Of a DNA stretch of 59,941 nt, positions 40,066 to 50,407 are shown in pieces; position 1 is the first letter of the stretch, and each line of letters opens with the position of its first letter. Made by a program: the position numbers and the translations under genes. Origin of the DNA: an uncultured Prevotellaceae bacterium (GTDB lineage Bacteria; Bacteroidota; Bacteroidia; Bacteroidales; Bacteroidaceae); the NCBI GenBank assembly GCA_902800585.1, contig CADCEW010000002.1, positions 1-59,941 of the forward strand, written 5' to 3'. Under the pieces are notes generated by a model that saw only the letters and a program-made list of their open reading frames with translations, made no database searches and was not told the origin of the DNA.

Positions 40066-41451
40066 TTATTTGTTCTTTTCCCGAATATGTTCCTCATACT
40101 CTGCTAACTCTCTTTCACCTATGTGCGCCAGTCCATAGTGCTCGTCGTGCTGCGAGAAGTCGAGTCCCACTTTCTCACTGAAGGCCGACACACGCATAGG
40201 AATGAGGCTGTCGATGAGTTTATAACCCACCCAACTCATAGCGAAAGTATAGATGAAGACGATGACAATGGCCAGCAGATGATAAAGGAATATCACAAAA
40301 CCATCCCATGTGCCAGCAATGAGTCCCTCCCGGATGAAGATACCCGTCAAGATGGTACCGAAGATACCACCTGTACCATGCGTGGGGAATACATCCAATG
40401 CATCGTCGATGTTGGAATGTGAACGCCAGTAGACTGCAATGTTGCAGATGAGCGTGATGACAAAGGCGATGAAGATACTCTGTCCTACAGTAACATAACC
40501 TGCTGACGGCGTGATGGCAACCAATCCAACTACGCAGCCCACAGCGGCACCCATTGCAGACGGCTTACGACCACGCAGACAGTCGAAGAATATCCATGTC
40601 ATCATCGCTGTTGCTGAGGCGGTGTTTGTGTTCAGGAATGCCTTGACTGCCTGTCCATCAGCATGCAGTGATGAACCTGCGTTGAAACCGAACCATCCTA
40701 ACCACAGCATCGCTGCACCTAACAACACGAAGGGGATATTGGCTGGTTCACTTTTGCGCGTCTCTGCTTTACGACGACCCAAATAGATGGCTCCTGCCAA
40801 TGCTGCCACACCCGACGAGGCATGCACTACGATACCACCTGCAAAATCGACTACTCCCCAGCGCATAAACAATCCCTCTGGGTGCCACGTCATGTGCGCC
40901 AGCGGACAATAGATGATAAAGAAGAAGAACATCATGAAGAACATGTAGGCAGAGAACCTGACACGCTCAGCGAACGATCCAGTTATCAGCGATGGTGTGA
41001 TGATGGCGAACTTCATCTGGAATAATGCAAATAATGCCAACGGTATTGTTGCACCACCTAATATATTACCTGCAGGCGTCGTATATACCTCTCCTCCAAC
41101 ACCATGAAACATCAAGAAAGTCAAAGGATTACCAATGACACCACCGATGTCGTCACCAAAACATAGCGAAAAACCGATGACCACCCATAATACTGATATC
41201 AGGCCCATGGCAATAAACGACTGTAACATGGTTGAGATGACATTCTTCGCTCCTACCATACCGCCATAGAAGAATGACAGACCTGGTGTCATCATCAAAA
41301 CGAAAATAGTGGCTGTAATCAGCCACGCTACATCAGCTGCAGAGATGACCGACCAGTCACACTCAAATGTCGGTTCTCCTACTGCCAGCCCTGCTACGGC
41401 TATCAATGTCATTGCCGTCATCAGGATTATCCATCTTTTCTTAATCTTCAT
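40066..41451 (-). CDS. amt: Ammonium transporter (Amt family), with leader peptide
   Basis: The protein has 461 residues and eleven predicted membrane helices plus an N-terminal hydrophobic start (IKKRWIILMTAMTLIAVAG) resembling a signal peptide. Amt features: FFYGGMVGAKNVISTM, DFAGGIVVHASSGVAALAGA with the first pore His, LLGAAMLWLGWFGFNAGSS, and FPTHGTGGIFGTIL with the second. It moves ammonium into the cell. It differs from the second amt at 50408, which follows glnK. It leads the leftward amt-pyrG-purF-like-asnB operon, with a -7 box TACCTTTG at 41502-41495. Confidence 0.9.
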   Translation of the reverse strand: MKIKKRWIILMTAMTLIAVAGLAVGEPTFECDWSVISAADVAWLITATIFVLMMTPGLSFFYGGMVGAKNVISTMLQSFIAMGLISVLWVVIGFSLCFGDDIGGVIGNPLTFLMFHGVGGEVYTTPAGNILGGATIPLALFALFQMKFAIITPSLITGSFAERVRFSAYMFFMMFFFFIIYCPLAHMTWHPEGLFMRWGVVDFAGGIVVHASSGVAALAGAIYLGRRKAETRKSEPANIPFVLLGAAMLWLGWFGFNAGSSLHADGQAVKAFLNTNTASATAMMTWIFFDCLRGRKPSAMGAAVGCVVGLVAITPSAGYVTVGQSIFIAFVITLICNIAVYWRSHSNIDDALDVFPTHGTGGIFGTILTGIFIREGLIAGTWDGFVIFLYHLLAIVIVFIYTFAMSWVGYKLIDSLIPMRVSAFSEKVGLDFSQHDEHYGLAHIGERELAEYEEHIREKNK

Positions 41452-41494
41452 ACCTTTACCTTTTTATTTCATTATTTTGCGTTGATTATCGCCA

Positions 41495-41502
41495 CAAAGG
41501 TA
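41495..41502 (-). promoter_or_regulatory. -7 element of amt-pyrG-purF-like-asnB operon
   Basis: TACCTTTG on the minus strand, 43 bp before the start codon. No good -33 element is seen, suggesting activation is needed. Confidence 0.55.
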
Positions 41503-41689
41503 GTGCTTTTTGATAGGGAAATAAGAATAAGTATGTCATTTTGATTGTTAAAAATTAGACGATTTGACATTTTGTAAACTATTTAATACTATTTGCTGTC
41601 TTTTTGTTATGTTTTTAATCTAAAAAGCTTTCATGTAGTTACAAATTGTCAAAAATCCAACGTTTCAAGCATAAAAAAGTAAGAAGATA

Positions 41690-41721
41690 TTTGCCTAAAA
41701 CATCTTTTTGCATTAACTTTG
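41690..41721 (+). promoter_or_regulatory. Promoter of gltB operon
   Basis: TTTG (41690-41693) and -7 TAACTTTG (41714-41721) are 20 bp apart. The promoter lies inside the longer open frame upstream of gltB and so fixes the start at 41763. Confidence 0.8.
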
Positions 41722-41762
41722 CACCCGAAAACAGACAAAATGTAAGTAAAAGTAAGGATAAT

Positions 41763-44700
41763 ATGACAAATTGCAAGCTTCAAGGACTATATCAACCAGA
41801 TTATGAGCATGATGCCTGCGGCGTGGGCATGGTGGTGAATATACATGGCGGTAAGAGTCACGAACTGGTGGACAATGCACTGAAGGTGTTAGAGAATATG
41901 GAACATCGTGGTGCTGAGACACGTGATAAGACAGGCGATGGTGCTGGTATCATGGTGCAGATTCCACACGAGTTTATTCTGTTACAGGGTATTCCTGTAC
42001 CAGAGAAAGGTCATTATGGAACAGGTATGGTGTTCCTACCTAAAGAGGAAAAGGAACAGCAGGCCATCCTGAGCGTAATCATCGAAGAGATAGAACGCGA
42101 GGGGTTACAGTTGATGCATTTGAGAACAGTACCCACCAACCCAGAAGTGCTGGGAGTGGCTGCTCGCGAGGTGGAACCTGACATCAAGCAGCTTTTCGTG
42201 ACGGGTGTCACTGAAGAGGATGTGCCCGTATTCGAGCGTATATTATATAAGGTACGTAAGAGAATCGAGCATCGCATTGATAATAAAGACTTCTATATCT
42301 GTTCACTGTCGAACAAAAACATCATCTACAAAGGAATGCTGACGAGTGGACAACTACGTAGGTATTTCCCTGATTTATCAAACCCCTATTTTACGAGCGG
42401 ACTGGCGCTGGTGCACTCACGATTCAGCACAAACACATTTCCCACGTGGTCATTAGCCCAGCCCTTCCGCTTGTTGGCTCACAATGGTGAGATTAACACC
42501 ATTCGTGGCAATCGTGGCTGGATGAAGGCACGTGAGAGCGTGCTGTCGAGCGAGGCTTTAGGCGATATTAAGGAGTTGAGACCGATTGTACAGGAGGGTA
42601 TGAGTGATTCTGCCTCGCTGGACAACGTGTTCGAGTTCCTGATGATGAGCGGACTCTCGTTGCCGCAGGCGATGGCGATACTGGTGCCAGAGAGTTTTAA
42701 CGACAAGAACCCCATCAGTGAAGACCTGAAGGCATTCTATGAGTACCATTCTATCTTGATGGAACCATGGGATGGTCCTGCTGCACTGTTATTTAGCGAT
42801 GGTCGCTATGCAGGTGGTATGTTAGATAGAAATGGTCTGCGCCCCAGTCGCTATACGATTACGAAACAGGGTATGATGGTTGTTGCCTCTGAGGTAGGCG
42901 TGATGGACTTCGAGCCTGGCGATGTAGTAAGCAAAGGGCGTTTGCAACCTGGTAAGATCCTGCTCATCGACACACAAGAAGGCAAGATTTACTACGATGG
43001 TGAGATTAAGGAACAACTGGCAAAGGCACATCCCTATCGCGAGTGGCTCAGTGAAAACCGTGTTCAATTAGAGAAGTTAAAGAGTGGTCGTCACGTAGAT
43101 AATGGTGTGAGTGATTTAGAGAAGAAACTCATAAACTTCGGCTTCGGTCAGGAAGATATCGATAAGACCATCATCCCGATGGCGACAGCAGGACAAGAAC
43201 CTGTGGCTGCAATGGGTAACGATACGCCATTGGCTGTAGTGAGCGATCGTCCTCAGGTGTTCTTTAACTATTTCCGTCAGCAATTCGCGCAGGTAACGAA
43301 CCCCGCCATCGACCCTATCCGTGAAGAACTGGTCATGAGTCTGACTGAATATATCGGTGCTGTGGGTACGAATATTCTAACACCCGATGCAAGCAACTGT
43401 AAGATGGTGCGTCTGCCCCAGCCTGTTTTGACCAACACACAACTCGATATACTGTGTAACATCAGATACAAAGGATTTAAGACCAAGAAACTCGCCATGC
43501 TTTTCGACATCAAACAGGGTGAGGAAGGCTTAAGAAAGGCGCTCGACGACCTTTGTCACGAGGCAGAGACAAGCGTAGATGAAGGTGTGAACTACATCAT
43601 CCTGAGCGATCGTGATATCGATGAGAAGCATGCAGCCATTCCTTCGTTGCTGGCTGTGAGCACTGTGCATCACTACCTGATTAGTGTAGGTAAGCGTGTG
43701 CAGACAGCATTGATAGTGGAAAGTGGTGAGATTCGCGAGACGATGCATGCGGCATTACTGTTGGGTTATGGTGCCAGTGCGTTATGTCCGTATATGACTT
43801 TCGCTATCCTTGACGATTTGGTAAAGAAAGGAAAGATTCAGGAAGAATATGCCACTGCTGAGAAAAACTATATCAAGGCTGTCGACAAAGGTCTGAAGAA
43901 GATTATGTCGAAGATGGGTATCTCAACCATCCGTAGTTATCGTGGTGCTAAAATCTTCGAGAGTATCGGACTGAGTGAAGACTTGTTACGCAGGTACTTT
44001 GGCACAGAGACGAGTACCATCGGTGGTATCGGACTGAAGGAGATAGCGAGAGATGCTATTCGTTTCCATGAGGCTGCCAAAGAACAGAGTTTCTTGCAGA
44101 ATCAGGGTCAGTTCTCGTGGCGCAAGGATGGTATCAAGCACGCTTGGAATCCTGAGACCATTGCGAACTTGCAACTGGCTACTCGATTAGGCAGTTATAA
44201 GAAATTCAAGGAGTGGTCATCACAGGTGGATGAGAAGGAATCGCCCATCTTTATCCGTGATTTCTTCAGATGGAAGAAAGCTGCTACACCTACACCTCTT
44301 GATGAAGTGGAAAGCGTGGAGAGTATCGTAAAACACTTTGTCACGGGTGCCATGAGTTTTGGTGCTTTGAGCATCGAGGCTCACGAAGCCCTTGCTTTGG
44401 CGATGAACAAACTCGGAACACGAAGCAATACTGGTGAAGGTGGTGAGGACAACGTACGCTATCATACAGCAGTAGATGGCGTGAGTCTGAGCAGTAAGAC
44501 TAAACAGATAGCCAGCGGGCGTTTTGGCGTGACAGCTGAATATCTGGTAAATGCCGAAGAGATACAGATTAAGGTAGCTCAGGGTGCAAAACCTGGTGAA
44601 GGTGGTCAGCTGCCTGGTTTTAAAGTCAACGACATCATTGCCAAGACACGTAATGCCATCCCTGGTATTTCCCTGATCTCACCTCCACCACATCATGACA

Positions 44701-46244
44701 TCTACTCTATCGAAGATCTGGCACAACTCATCTTCGACCTCAAGAATATCAACCCCACAGCTGCTGTCAGCGTAAAACTCGTAGCCGAAAGTGGTGTAGG
44801 AACGATTGCTGCTGGTGTGGCTAAGGCTAAGGCCGACCTCATCGTGATTAGCGGAGCTGAAGGTGGTACAGGTGCAAGTCCTGCGTCAAGTATGCGCTTT
44901 GCAGGTATCAGTCCTGAAATCGGACTTGCTGAAACCCAGCAGACGCTGGTGATGAATGGTCTGAGAAACCAGGTTCGCCTGCAGACAGACGGGCAGTTGA
45001 AGACTGCCAAGGATGTTATTATCATGGCGATGCTGGGTGCTGATGAGTTCTCGTTTGGAACACTGCCTCTGATAGTCTTAGGTTGCGTGATGATGCGTAA
45101 GTGTAATACAAATACATGTCCGATGGGTGTCGCTACACAGAACCCAGAATTGCGCAAGCATTTTGAGGGACGTGCAGAATACGTGGTGAACTTCTTCACG
45201 TTCCTGGCAGAACAGGTAAGAGAATATCTGTCCGAGATAGGCGTGCATAGTCTGAAAGAGATTATTGGTCATACGGAACTCATTGAGGTGGATACACAGA
45301 ATGCTACAGATAAGCAGAAGACGATTGACTTCGATCGTCTGCTCCATAAACCTGATACTGAAAAAGCATTGTATTGGGATCGTGGCGAGTTTACGAAAGT
45401 CAGTGGCGTGAAGGACGATGAGATTATCAAGGCTGCTGCAAAGGCTATCGACAACGGTGAGGAGATTACCCTCGACTACGCCATCAAGAATACAGATCGT
45501 GCCGTGACGACAATGCTCTCTGGCGTCATTGCCAAGAAATATGGTGAAGCAGGACTGCCTGATAGCACTATTAATATTAAGTTCAAAGGCTCAGCAGGAC
45601 AATCGTTTGGTGCTTTTGCTGTTCGTGGCGTGAACCTCAAACTTGAAGGCGAGTGTAACGACTACTTCGGCAAGGGACTCTCTGGTGGACGAATCAGCAT
45701 CCTGCCTCCTGCCCGTTCTGGTGAGGACTTCCATGCGGAGGATAATATCATTGCAGGTAATACGGGACTCTATGGTGCAACCTCTGGTGAATTGTTTATC
45801 AATGGTAAGGTGGGTGAGCGCTTTGGTGTACGTAACTCTGGAGCCATCGCTGTTATCGAGGGAGCTGGTGATCACTGCTGCGAGTATATGACAGGGGGAC
45901 GTGTGGTCGTTCTTGGTAAAACGGGTCGTAACTTTGCTGCAGGTATGAGTGGTGGCGTAGCTTATGTCTATGACCCTGACCATACCTTCGACTACTTCTG
46001 TAACATGGATATGGTGGAACTCTCGTTAGTGGAGGACAGTGTCTCGCGTAAGGAACTACTCGAACTCATCCGCCAGCATTATCTCCATACAGGTTCTGCC
46101 CTCGCAGGTCGTATGCTCGATGACTGGCATCGCTACATCGAGGACTTTATTCAGGTGGTTCCCATCGAGTACAAACGTGTACTGGAAGAGGAGAAAATGG
46201 CACGACTGCACGAGAAGATTGCAGACATCCAGCGGGACTACTAG
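41763..46244 (+). CDS. gltB: Glutamate synthase (NADPH) large subunit
   Basis: From the ATG at 41763 it has 1493 residues. An open frame extends upstream to 41646 but crosses the promoter. A short propeptide precedes the glutaminase nucleophile in YEHDACGVGMV (Cys19). The amidotransferase domain (about 19-430) is followed by the central domain, the FMN-binding synthase domain (TGEGGEDNVRYH, SGAEGGTGASPASS) with the Cys cluster CVMMRKCNTNTCPMGVAT for the [3Fe-4S] centre, and a beta-helix C-terminus (GLSGGRISILPP, TGGRVVVLGKTGRNFAAG). With GltD it makes two glutamates from glutamine and 2-oxoglutarate, the assimilation step after GlnN. Confidence 0.95.
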   Translation: MTNCKLQGLYQPDYEHDACGVGMVVNIHGGKSHELVDNALKVLENMEHRGAETRDKTGDGAGIMVQIPHEFILLQGIPVPEKGHYGTGMVFLPKEEKEQQAILSVIIEEIEREGLQLMHLRTVPTNPEVLGVAAREVEPDIKQLFVTGVTEEDVPVFERILYKVRKRIEHRIDNKDFYICSLSNKNIIYKGMLTSGQLRRYFPDLSNPYFTSGLALVHSRFSTNTFPTWSLAQPFRLLAHNGEINTIRGNRGWMKARESVLSSEALGDIKELRPIVQEGMSDSASLDNVFEFLMMSGLSLPQAMAILVPESFNDKNPISEDLKAFYEYHSILMEPWDGPAALLFSDGRYAGGMLDRNGLRPSRYTITKQGMMVVASEVGVMDFEPGDVVSKGRLQPGKILLIDTQEGKIYYDGEIKEQLAKAHPYREWLSENRVQLEKLKSGRHVDNGVSDLEKKLINFGFGQEDIDKTIIPMATAGQEPVAAMGNDTPLAVVSDRPQVFFNYFRQQFAQVTNPAIDPIREELVMSLTEYIGAVGTNILTPDASNCKMVRLPQPVLTNTQLDILCNIRYKGFKTKKLAMLFDIKQGEEGLRKALDDLCHEAETSVDEGVNYIILSDRDIDEKHAAIPSLLAVSTVHHYLISVGKRVQTALIVESGEIRETMHAALLLGYGASALCPYMTFAILDDLVKKGKIQEEYATAEKNYIKAVDKGLKKIMSKMGISTIRSYRGAKIFESIGLSEDLLRRYFGTETSTIGGIGLKEIARDAIRFHEAAKEQSFLQNQGQFSWRKDGIKHAWNPETIANLQLATRLGSYKKFKEWSSQVDEKESPIFIRDFFRWKKAATPTPLDEVESVESIVKHFVTGAMSFGALSIEAHEALALAMNKLGTRSNTGEGGEDNVRYHTAVDGVSLSSKTKQIASGRFGVTAEYLVNAEEIQIKVAQGAKPGEGGQLPGFKVNDIIAKTRNAIPGISLISPPPHHDIYSIEDLAQLIFDLKNINPTAAVSVKLVAESGVGTIAAGVAKAKADLIVISGAEGGTGASPASSMRFAGISPEIGLAETQQTLVMNGLRNQVRLQTDGQLKTAKDVIIMAMLGADEFSFGTLPLIVLGCVMMRKCNTNTCPMGVATQNPELRKHFEGRAEYVVNFFTFLAEQVREYLSEIGVHSLKEIIGHTELIEVDTQNATDKQKTIDFDRLLHKPDTEKALYWDRGEFTKVSGVKDDEIIKAAAKAIDNGEEITLDYAIKNTDRAVTTMLSGVIAKKYGEAGLPDSTINIKFKGSAGQSFGAFAVRGVNLKLEGECNDYFGKGLSGGRISILPPARSGEDFHAEDNIIAGNTGLYGATSGELFINGKVGERFGVRNSGAIAVIEGAGDHCCEYMTGGRVVVLGKTGRNFAAGMSGGVAYVYDPDHTFDYFCNMDMVELSLVEDSVSRKELLELIRQHYLHTGSALAGRMLDDWHRYIEDFIQVVPIEYKRVLEEEKMARLHEKIADIQRDY

Positions 46245-46282
46245 AAAAATGTAAAAATGAGAAAATGTAATAATGTAGAAAC

Positions 46283-47629
46283 ATGGGAAATCCGAAAGCA
46301 TTTTTAGAGATACACCGCCAAGAGGCGGGCTACCGTCCGATTCACGATAGAATCCACGATTTTGGCGAGGTAGAGCAAACGCTCAACACGCGCGAACGTA
46401 AACTACAGGCTTCACGCTGTATGGATTGTGGCGTACCCTTCTGCCACTGGGCTTGTCCACTAGGCAACAAGGCACCCGAATGGAACGACGCGCTGTATAA
46501 AGGTGACTGGGAACTGGCTTATCGGCTATTGAACAGTACCAATCCCTTCCCAGAGTTCACTGGCCGTATCTGTCCTGCACTCTGCGAGAAAGCCTGTGTA
46601 CTGAACCGATTCAACCATGAGCCGACGACCAATCGTGAAGATGAGGCCGCCATCGTTGAGGCCGCCTTCCGAGAGGGCTATATCCAGCCACACACAGACA
46701 TCATACGCAATGGTAAGAAGGTGGCTGTCATCGGTGCTGGTCCTGCAGGACTTGTTACTGCCAACGATCTGAATCTGATGGGTTACAGTGTCACTGTCTT
46801 CGAGAAGAACGAGGCCGCAGGTGGACTCCTGCGTTATGGTATTCCTAACTTCAAACTCAACAAGGCGATTATTGATCGGCGTCTCCGCCTCCTCGAGGCC
46901 GAAGGCATCGAGTTCCGATATAATTCAGAATACTCAGATTATTCTGATTACTCCGATTATGATGCCATTGTCATCGCCACAGGCACTCCCACTGCCCGTG
47001 ACCTCAAAGCCCCTGGCCGTGAACTGAAAGGCGTACATTTCGCCCTCGAACTACTTTCGCAACAGAATCGTGTATTGGCTGGTATGGAGTTCAGCAAAGA
47101 GGAACGTATCACTGCCAAAGGAAAAGATGTATTGGTTATCGGTGGTGGCGACACTGGTTCTGACTGTATTGGCACTGCCCATCGTCAAGGTTGCAAGAGT
47201 GTCACTCAGATTGAAATCATGCCTAAACCTGTCGAAGGTCCTGAAGACCCGCAGAATCCTTGGCCTAATTGGCCACGCACCCTCAAGACGACCTCGTCGC
47301 ACGAGGAAGGCTGTACTCGTCGCTGGAACATCAACACACTGGAGTTCCTGGGTGAGAATGGAAAGTTGACAGGGGTAAAGGTTCAAGAGATAGACTGGAA
47401 ACCCAACCCAGAAGGTGGTCGTCCCATCATGGTTGAGAAAGGCAAACCTGAGATTATCAAGGCTGAACTCGTACTCCTTGCAATGGGTTTCCTGAAGCCT
47501 GAACATCCAGACTATCCGGAAAATGTCTTTGTCTGTGGTGATGCTGCCAATGGCGCCTCCCTCGTCGTTCGCGCGATGGCCAGTGGTCGTCAGACAGCCC
47601 AAAAAGTAAACAATTATCTTTCAAAATGA
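46283..47629 (+). CDS. gltD: Glutamate synthase small subunit
   Basis: The protein has 448 residues. The N-terminal Fe-S part has [20 protein letters not shown] and [14 protein letters not shown]. The FAD-binding Rossmann motif is [15 protein letters not shown] and the NADPH site is [13 protein letters not shown]. It passes electrons from NADPH to GltB. An in-frame insertion [11 protein letters not shown] at residues about 215-225 sits between FRYN and DAIVIATG; related proteins go straight on here. It follows gltB by 38 bp and overlaps dapF by 4 bp. Confidence 0.95.
   Translation: MGNPKAFLEIHRQEAGYRPIHDRIHDFGEVEQTLNTRERKLQASRCMDCGVPFCHWACPLGNKAPEWNDALYKGDWELAYRLLNSTNPFPEFTGRICPALCEKACVLNRFNHEPTTNREDEAAIVEAAFREGYIQPHTDIIRNGKKVAVIGAGPAGLVTANDLNLMGYSVTVFEKNEAAGGLLRYGIPNFKLNKAIIDRRLRLLEAEGIEFRYNSEYSDYSDYSDYDAIVIATGTPTARDLKAPGRELKGVHFALELLSQQNRVLAGMEFSKEERITAKGKDVLVIGGGDTGSDCIGTAHRQGCKSVTQIEIMPKPVEGPEDPQNPWPNWPRTLKTTSSHEEGCTRRWNINTLEFLGENGKLTGVKVQEIDWKPNPEGGRPIMVEKGKPEIIKAELVLLAMGFLKPEHPDYPENVFVCGDAANGASLVVRAMASGRQTAQKVNNYLSK
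46925..46960. repeat. In-frame SDY repeat inside gltD
   Basis: Three 9-bp-type units of the form TCxGATTAT / TCxGAATAC encode [12 protein letters not shown]. The same unit forms the end of pyrG, 8.5 kb away. Confidence 0.75.
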
Positions 47630-48429
47630 GCAAGATACCATTTACCAAGATGCACGGCTGCGGCAATGATTATATCTATGTCAATACCATGCGCTACGAC
47701 ATCCCTCATCCTGCCGATGTTGCCAAGAAATGGAGCAATCGTCATAAGGGTATCGGTTCCGATGGACTGGTGCTGATAGACCGCAGTTCTGTTCCAGAGG
47801 CAGATTTCTCCATGCGTATCTTCAATGCGGATGGCAGTGAGGCCATGATGTGCGGCAATGCATCGAGGTGTATTGGGAAGTATCTCTATGAGCGGGGACT
47901 CACTGACAAGACAGAGATTCGTCTGTTAACACTCTCAGGTGTAAAAACGCTGAGTCTTCACATAGAAGATAATAAAGTGACCAGTGTTTCCGTTGATATG
48001 TTAGAGCCTGTCTTTGAAGACGAGAACCAATTTGTGAGCAATCGTGGTCTAGACAAGGGTGTGTTTGTCTCAATGGGCAATCCCCACTATGTCATCTTCA
48101 CGGACGATGTCGATCAGGTGAGTGAGACGGGAAGTGTCCTCGAACAGCATCCTGCCTTCCCACAACGTTGTAACATCGAGTTTGCTTGCATCATGGAAGA
48201 CGGAAATATCCGCACTCGCGTCTGGGAGCGTGGCAGTGGCATCACTCAGGCTTGTGGTACTGGAGCCTGTGCCACAGCAGTCGCTGCTGCACAGACTGGT
48301 AAGGCAGGACGTAAGAGTAACATCATCATGGATGGTGGTACACTGACCATCGAGTGGCGAGCGTCAGACAATCACGTCTACATGACAGGGCCTGCTGCCT
48401 TCGTCTTCGATGGCGAGGCCGAACTATAA
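47626..48429 (+). CDS. dapF: Diaminopimelate epimerase
   Basis: The protein has 267 residues. Both catalytic Cys are present: [14 protein letters not shown] and [16 protein letters not shown]. The start [20 protein letters not shown] is typical. It turns LL- into meso-diaminopimelate for peptidoglycan and lysine. Its ATG overlaps the gltD stop (ATGA), so translation is coupled, and dapL follows 36 bp later. Confidence 0.95.
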   Translation: MSKIPFTKMHGCGNDYIYVNTMRYDIPHPADVAKKWSNRHKGIGSDGLVLIDRSSVPEADFSMRIFNADGSEAMMCGNASRCIGKYLYERGLTDKTEIRLLTLSGVKTLSLHIEDNKVTSVSVDMLEPVFEDENQFVSNRGLDKGVFVSMGNPHYVIFTDDVDQVSETGSVLEQHPAFPQRCNIEFACIMEDGNIRTRVWERGSGITQACGTGACATAVAAAQTGKAGRKSNIIMDGGTLTIEWRASDNHVYMTGPAAFVFDGEAEL

Positions 48430-48465
48430 TTCTCAATTGTCAATTCTCAATTTTCAATTAAATAC

Positions 48466-49701
48466 ATGGCTTTAGTAAATATCCATTTCCTGAACCTTCA
48501 GCAGAACTACCTGTTCGCTGACATTGCCAAGAAGGTGAATGCCTTCAAGGTGATGCACCCCAAAGCCGACATCATCTCTTTAGGTATCGGTGATGTGACG
48601 CAACCATTAGCCCCTGCTGTCGTAGAGGCTATGCACAAGGCTGCCGACGAGATGGCCACTGTCGAAGGATTCCACGGCTATGGTCCTGAACAGGGTTATG
48701 ACTTCCTGCGTGAAGCCATCCTGAAGAACGACTTCCTGCCTCGTGGTATCCATCTCGATATCGACGAAGTGTTTATTAATGATGGTGCCAAGTCGGACAC
48801 AGGTAATTTCCAGGAACTATTACACTGGGATAACTTCGTCGGCGTGACGGATCCTATCTATCCTGTCTATATCGACTCAAATGTGATGATTGGTCGTTGT
48901 GGAAACTATCGTGACGGACGCTGGACAAATGTGCGTTATATGCCTTGTACGGCAGAGAATGGTTTCGTACCTCCCCTGCCTCATGGTCGTCCTGTCGATG
49001 TCATCTACCTGTGTTATCCCAACAATCCCACAGGTACAGTGATTACAAAGCAGGAGTTACGGAAATGGGTGAACTATGCATTGAAGAACGATGCGCTGAT
49101 TCTCTATGATGCCGCCTATCAGGCATATATCCGTGACCCGGAGATACCACACTCCATCTATGAGATTCGTGGAGCAAGGAAATGTGCCGTTGAGTTCCAT
49201 TCTTTCTCCAAGACAGCAGGCTTTACGGGTGTACGCTGTGGCTATACCATCGTACCTAAGGATGTGACTGTCTCTACCTTCGAAGGTGAACGCATTCCCC
49301 TGAACCAGTTGTGGTTACGTCGCCAATGTACGAAGTTCAATGGTACGAGTTATATCTCTCAACGTGCTGCAGAAGCGATTTATACCCCCGAGGGAAAACA
49401 ACAGATACAAACCACTATTGATTATTATATGGACAATGCCCAGCGGATGCTGCATCGTCTGCGTGACCTCGGTTACGAGGTGTATGGTGGCGAGAATGCT
49501 CCATATATCTGGATGCGGACACCTGACGGCATGGGCTCTTGGCAGTTCTTCGAGGCACTGCTCTATGGTGCTAATGTGGTCTGCACACCAGGTGTCGGTT
49601 TTGGACCTGCTGGAGAGGGATATGTCCGCTTTACTGCCTTCAATAGTCATGAAAAGACGGAAGAGGCATTGAAACGCATCGAAGCTTGGAGTAAGAGATA
49701 A
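48466..49701 (+). CDS. dapL: LL-diaminopimelate aminotransferase
   Basis: The protein has 411 residues, a class I/II PLP aminotransferase. The PLP-lysine lies in FHSFSKTAGFTGVRCGY. YPNNPTGTVITKQEL and ISLGIGDVTQPLAPAVVEAM fit the DapL subgroup rather than other aminotransferases. It makes LL-diaminopimelate from tetrahydrodipicolinate and glutamate, the one-step route used by Bacteroidetes. The glutamate comes from GltBD in the same operon. The spacer before it holds a CAATTGTCAATT-type repeat. Confidence 0.93.
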   Translation: MALVNIHFLNLQQNYLFADIAKKVNAFKVMHPKADIISLGIGDVTQPLAPAVVEAMHKAADEMATVEGFHGYGPEQGYDFLREAILKNDFLPRGIHLDIDEVFINDGAKSDTGNFQELLHWDNFVGVTDPIYPVYIDSNVMIGRCGNYRDGRWTNVRYMPCTAENGFVPPLPHGRPVDVIYLCYPNNPTGTVITKQELRKWVNYALKNDALILYDAAYQAYIRDPEIPHSIYEIRGARKCAVEFHSFSKTAGFTGVRCGYTIVPKDVTVSTFEGERIPLNQLWLRRQCTKFNGTSYISQRAAEAIYTPEGKQQIQTTIDYYMDNAQRMLHRLRDLGYEVYGGENAPYIWMRTPDGMGSWQFFEALLYGANVVCTPGVGFGPAGEGYVRFTAFNSHEKTEEALKRIEAWSKR

Positions 49702-49837
49702 AAGAGTGTTTAAAAGTGAAAGATGACAAATTGTAACGAAAAGAAAGCGTTTTTGGTTAAAATGAAAGCAAAATGATAGATAATCATTTCTAAAAGTTTA
49801 CAAAGTGTCAGTTATTGTTAGTTTTAACAAACAAAAT

Positions 49838-49868
49838 GAAAGGAAGTTAATGGCTTCCTTTCTTTTTT
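49838..49868 (+). terminator. Terminator of gltBD-dapF-dapL operon
   Basis: GAAAGGAAG (49838-49846) pairs with CTTCCTTTC (49854-49862), followed by TTTTTTG. Confidence 0.8.
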
Positions 49869-49872
49869 GTCG

Positions 49873-49903
49873 TAACTTTGCAGTGCATTTGGAGATGCAC
49901 TGC
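49873..49903 (+). promoter_or_regulatory. glnK promoter and transcript-start hairpin
   Basis: The -7 box is TAACTTTG (49873-49880). GCAGTGCAT (49880-49888) pairs perfectly with ATGCACTGC (49895-49903), so the 5' end of the transcript would form a nine-bp hairpin. The leader to glnK is about 150 bases. Confidence 0.6.
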
Positions 49904-50038
49904 GAGTAAAGGCTGCGGCTCAGCATAGCTCGAGCGGGCTCGGCTCTGCGTTCGCCTTGCACTTCACTTGTCATCGTCAATTGACAGATAATGGTCCAAT
50001 AGATGGGCTTAGTATTAATAAGGTAAAAGGACAAAGTT

Positions 50039-50386
50039 ATGAAAAAAATTGAAGCAATTATCAGGAAGACGAAGTTCGAAGAGGTCAAAGAGGCCTTGCT
50101 AAATTCGGACATCGACTGGTTCGAGTACCATAACGTTCACGGCATAGGACAGAGCCGACAGGAAAGGATTTATCGTGGCGTCCAGTATTCAACTGACGTG
50201 ATTGAGCGTGTGGCACTGACCATTGTTTGTCGCGATCAGTTCGTAGAGCCAACGGTGAAGGTCATCCTGCAGGTGGCACACACGGGTGAGGTTGGTGACG
50301 GCCGTATCTTCGTGAGTGATATGATTGACACATGGAGCATTCGCACGGGTGAACACGGCGACACCGTATTAAGAGATAAGAAATAA
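50039..50386 (+). CDS. glnK: P-II nitrogen regulatory protein
   Basis: The protein has 115 residues, standard P-II length. MKKIEAIIRKTKFEEVKEAL starts it. The T loop is QSRQERIYRGVQYSTDVIER, where Tyr is kept near the uridylylation position but the flanking residues differ from enteric GlnB (RGAEYMVDF). The C-terminal GEVGDGRIFVSDMIDTWSIR signature is present. It would block the neighbouring Amt channel when nitrogen is sufficient. The amt gene starts 21 bp later. Confidence 0.93.
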   Translation: MKKIEAIIRKTKFEEVKEALLNSDIDWFEYHNVHGIGQSRQERIYRGVQYSTDVIERVALTIVCRDQFVEPTVKVILQVAHTGEVGDGRIFVSDMIDTWSIRTGEHGDTVLRDKK

Positions 50387-50407
50387 GGGTAACAACACAA
50401 ACACAAA

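Larger units (their letters stand above)
49702..50038. other. dapL-glnK intergenic region with terminator, promoter and structured leader
   Basis: This 337-bp gap holds a terminator, the glnK promoter and a leader with a strong hairpin, listed separately. From about 49904 to 49975 it has a GC-rich segment with partly self-complementary CGAGC/GCTCG words resembling the region before the terminator at 54846, probably a dispersed repeat. No coding frame is convincing. Confidence 0.6.

Noticed and set aside
41646-41762. Longer GltB start
   Set aside because: The extension contains the -33/-7 promoter and would put about 40 extra basic residues before the usual propeptide.
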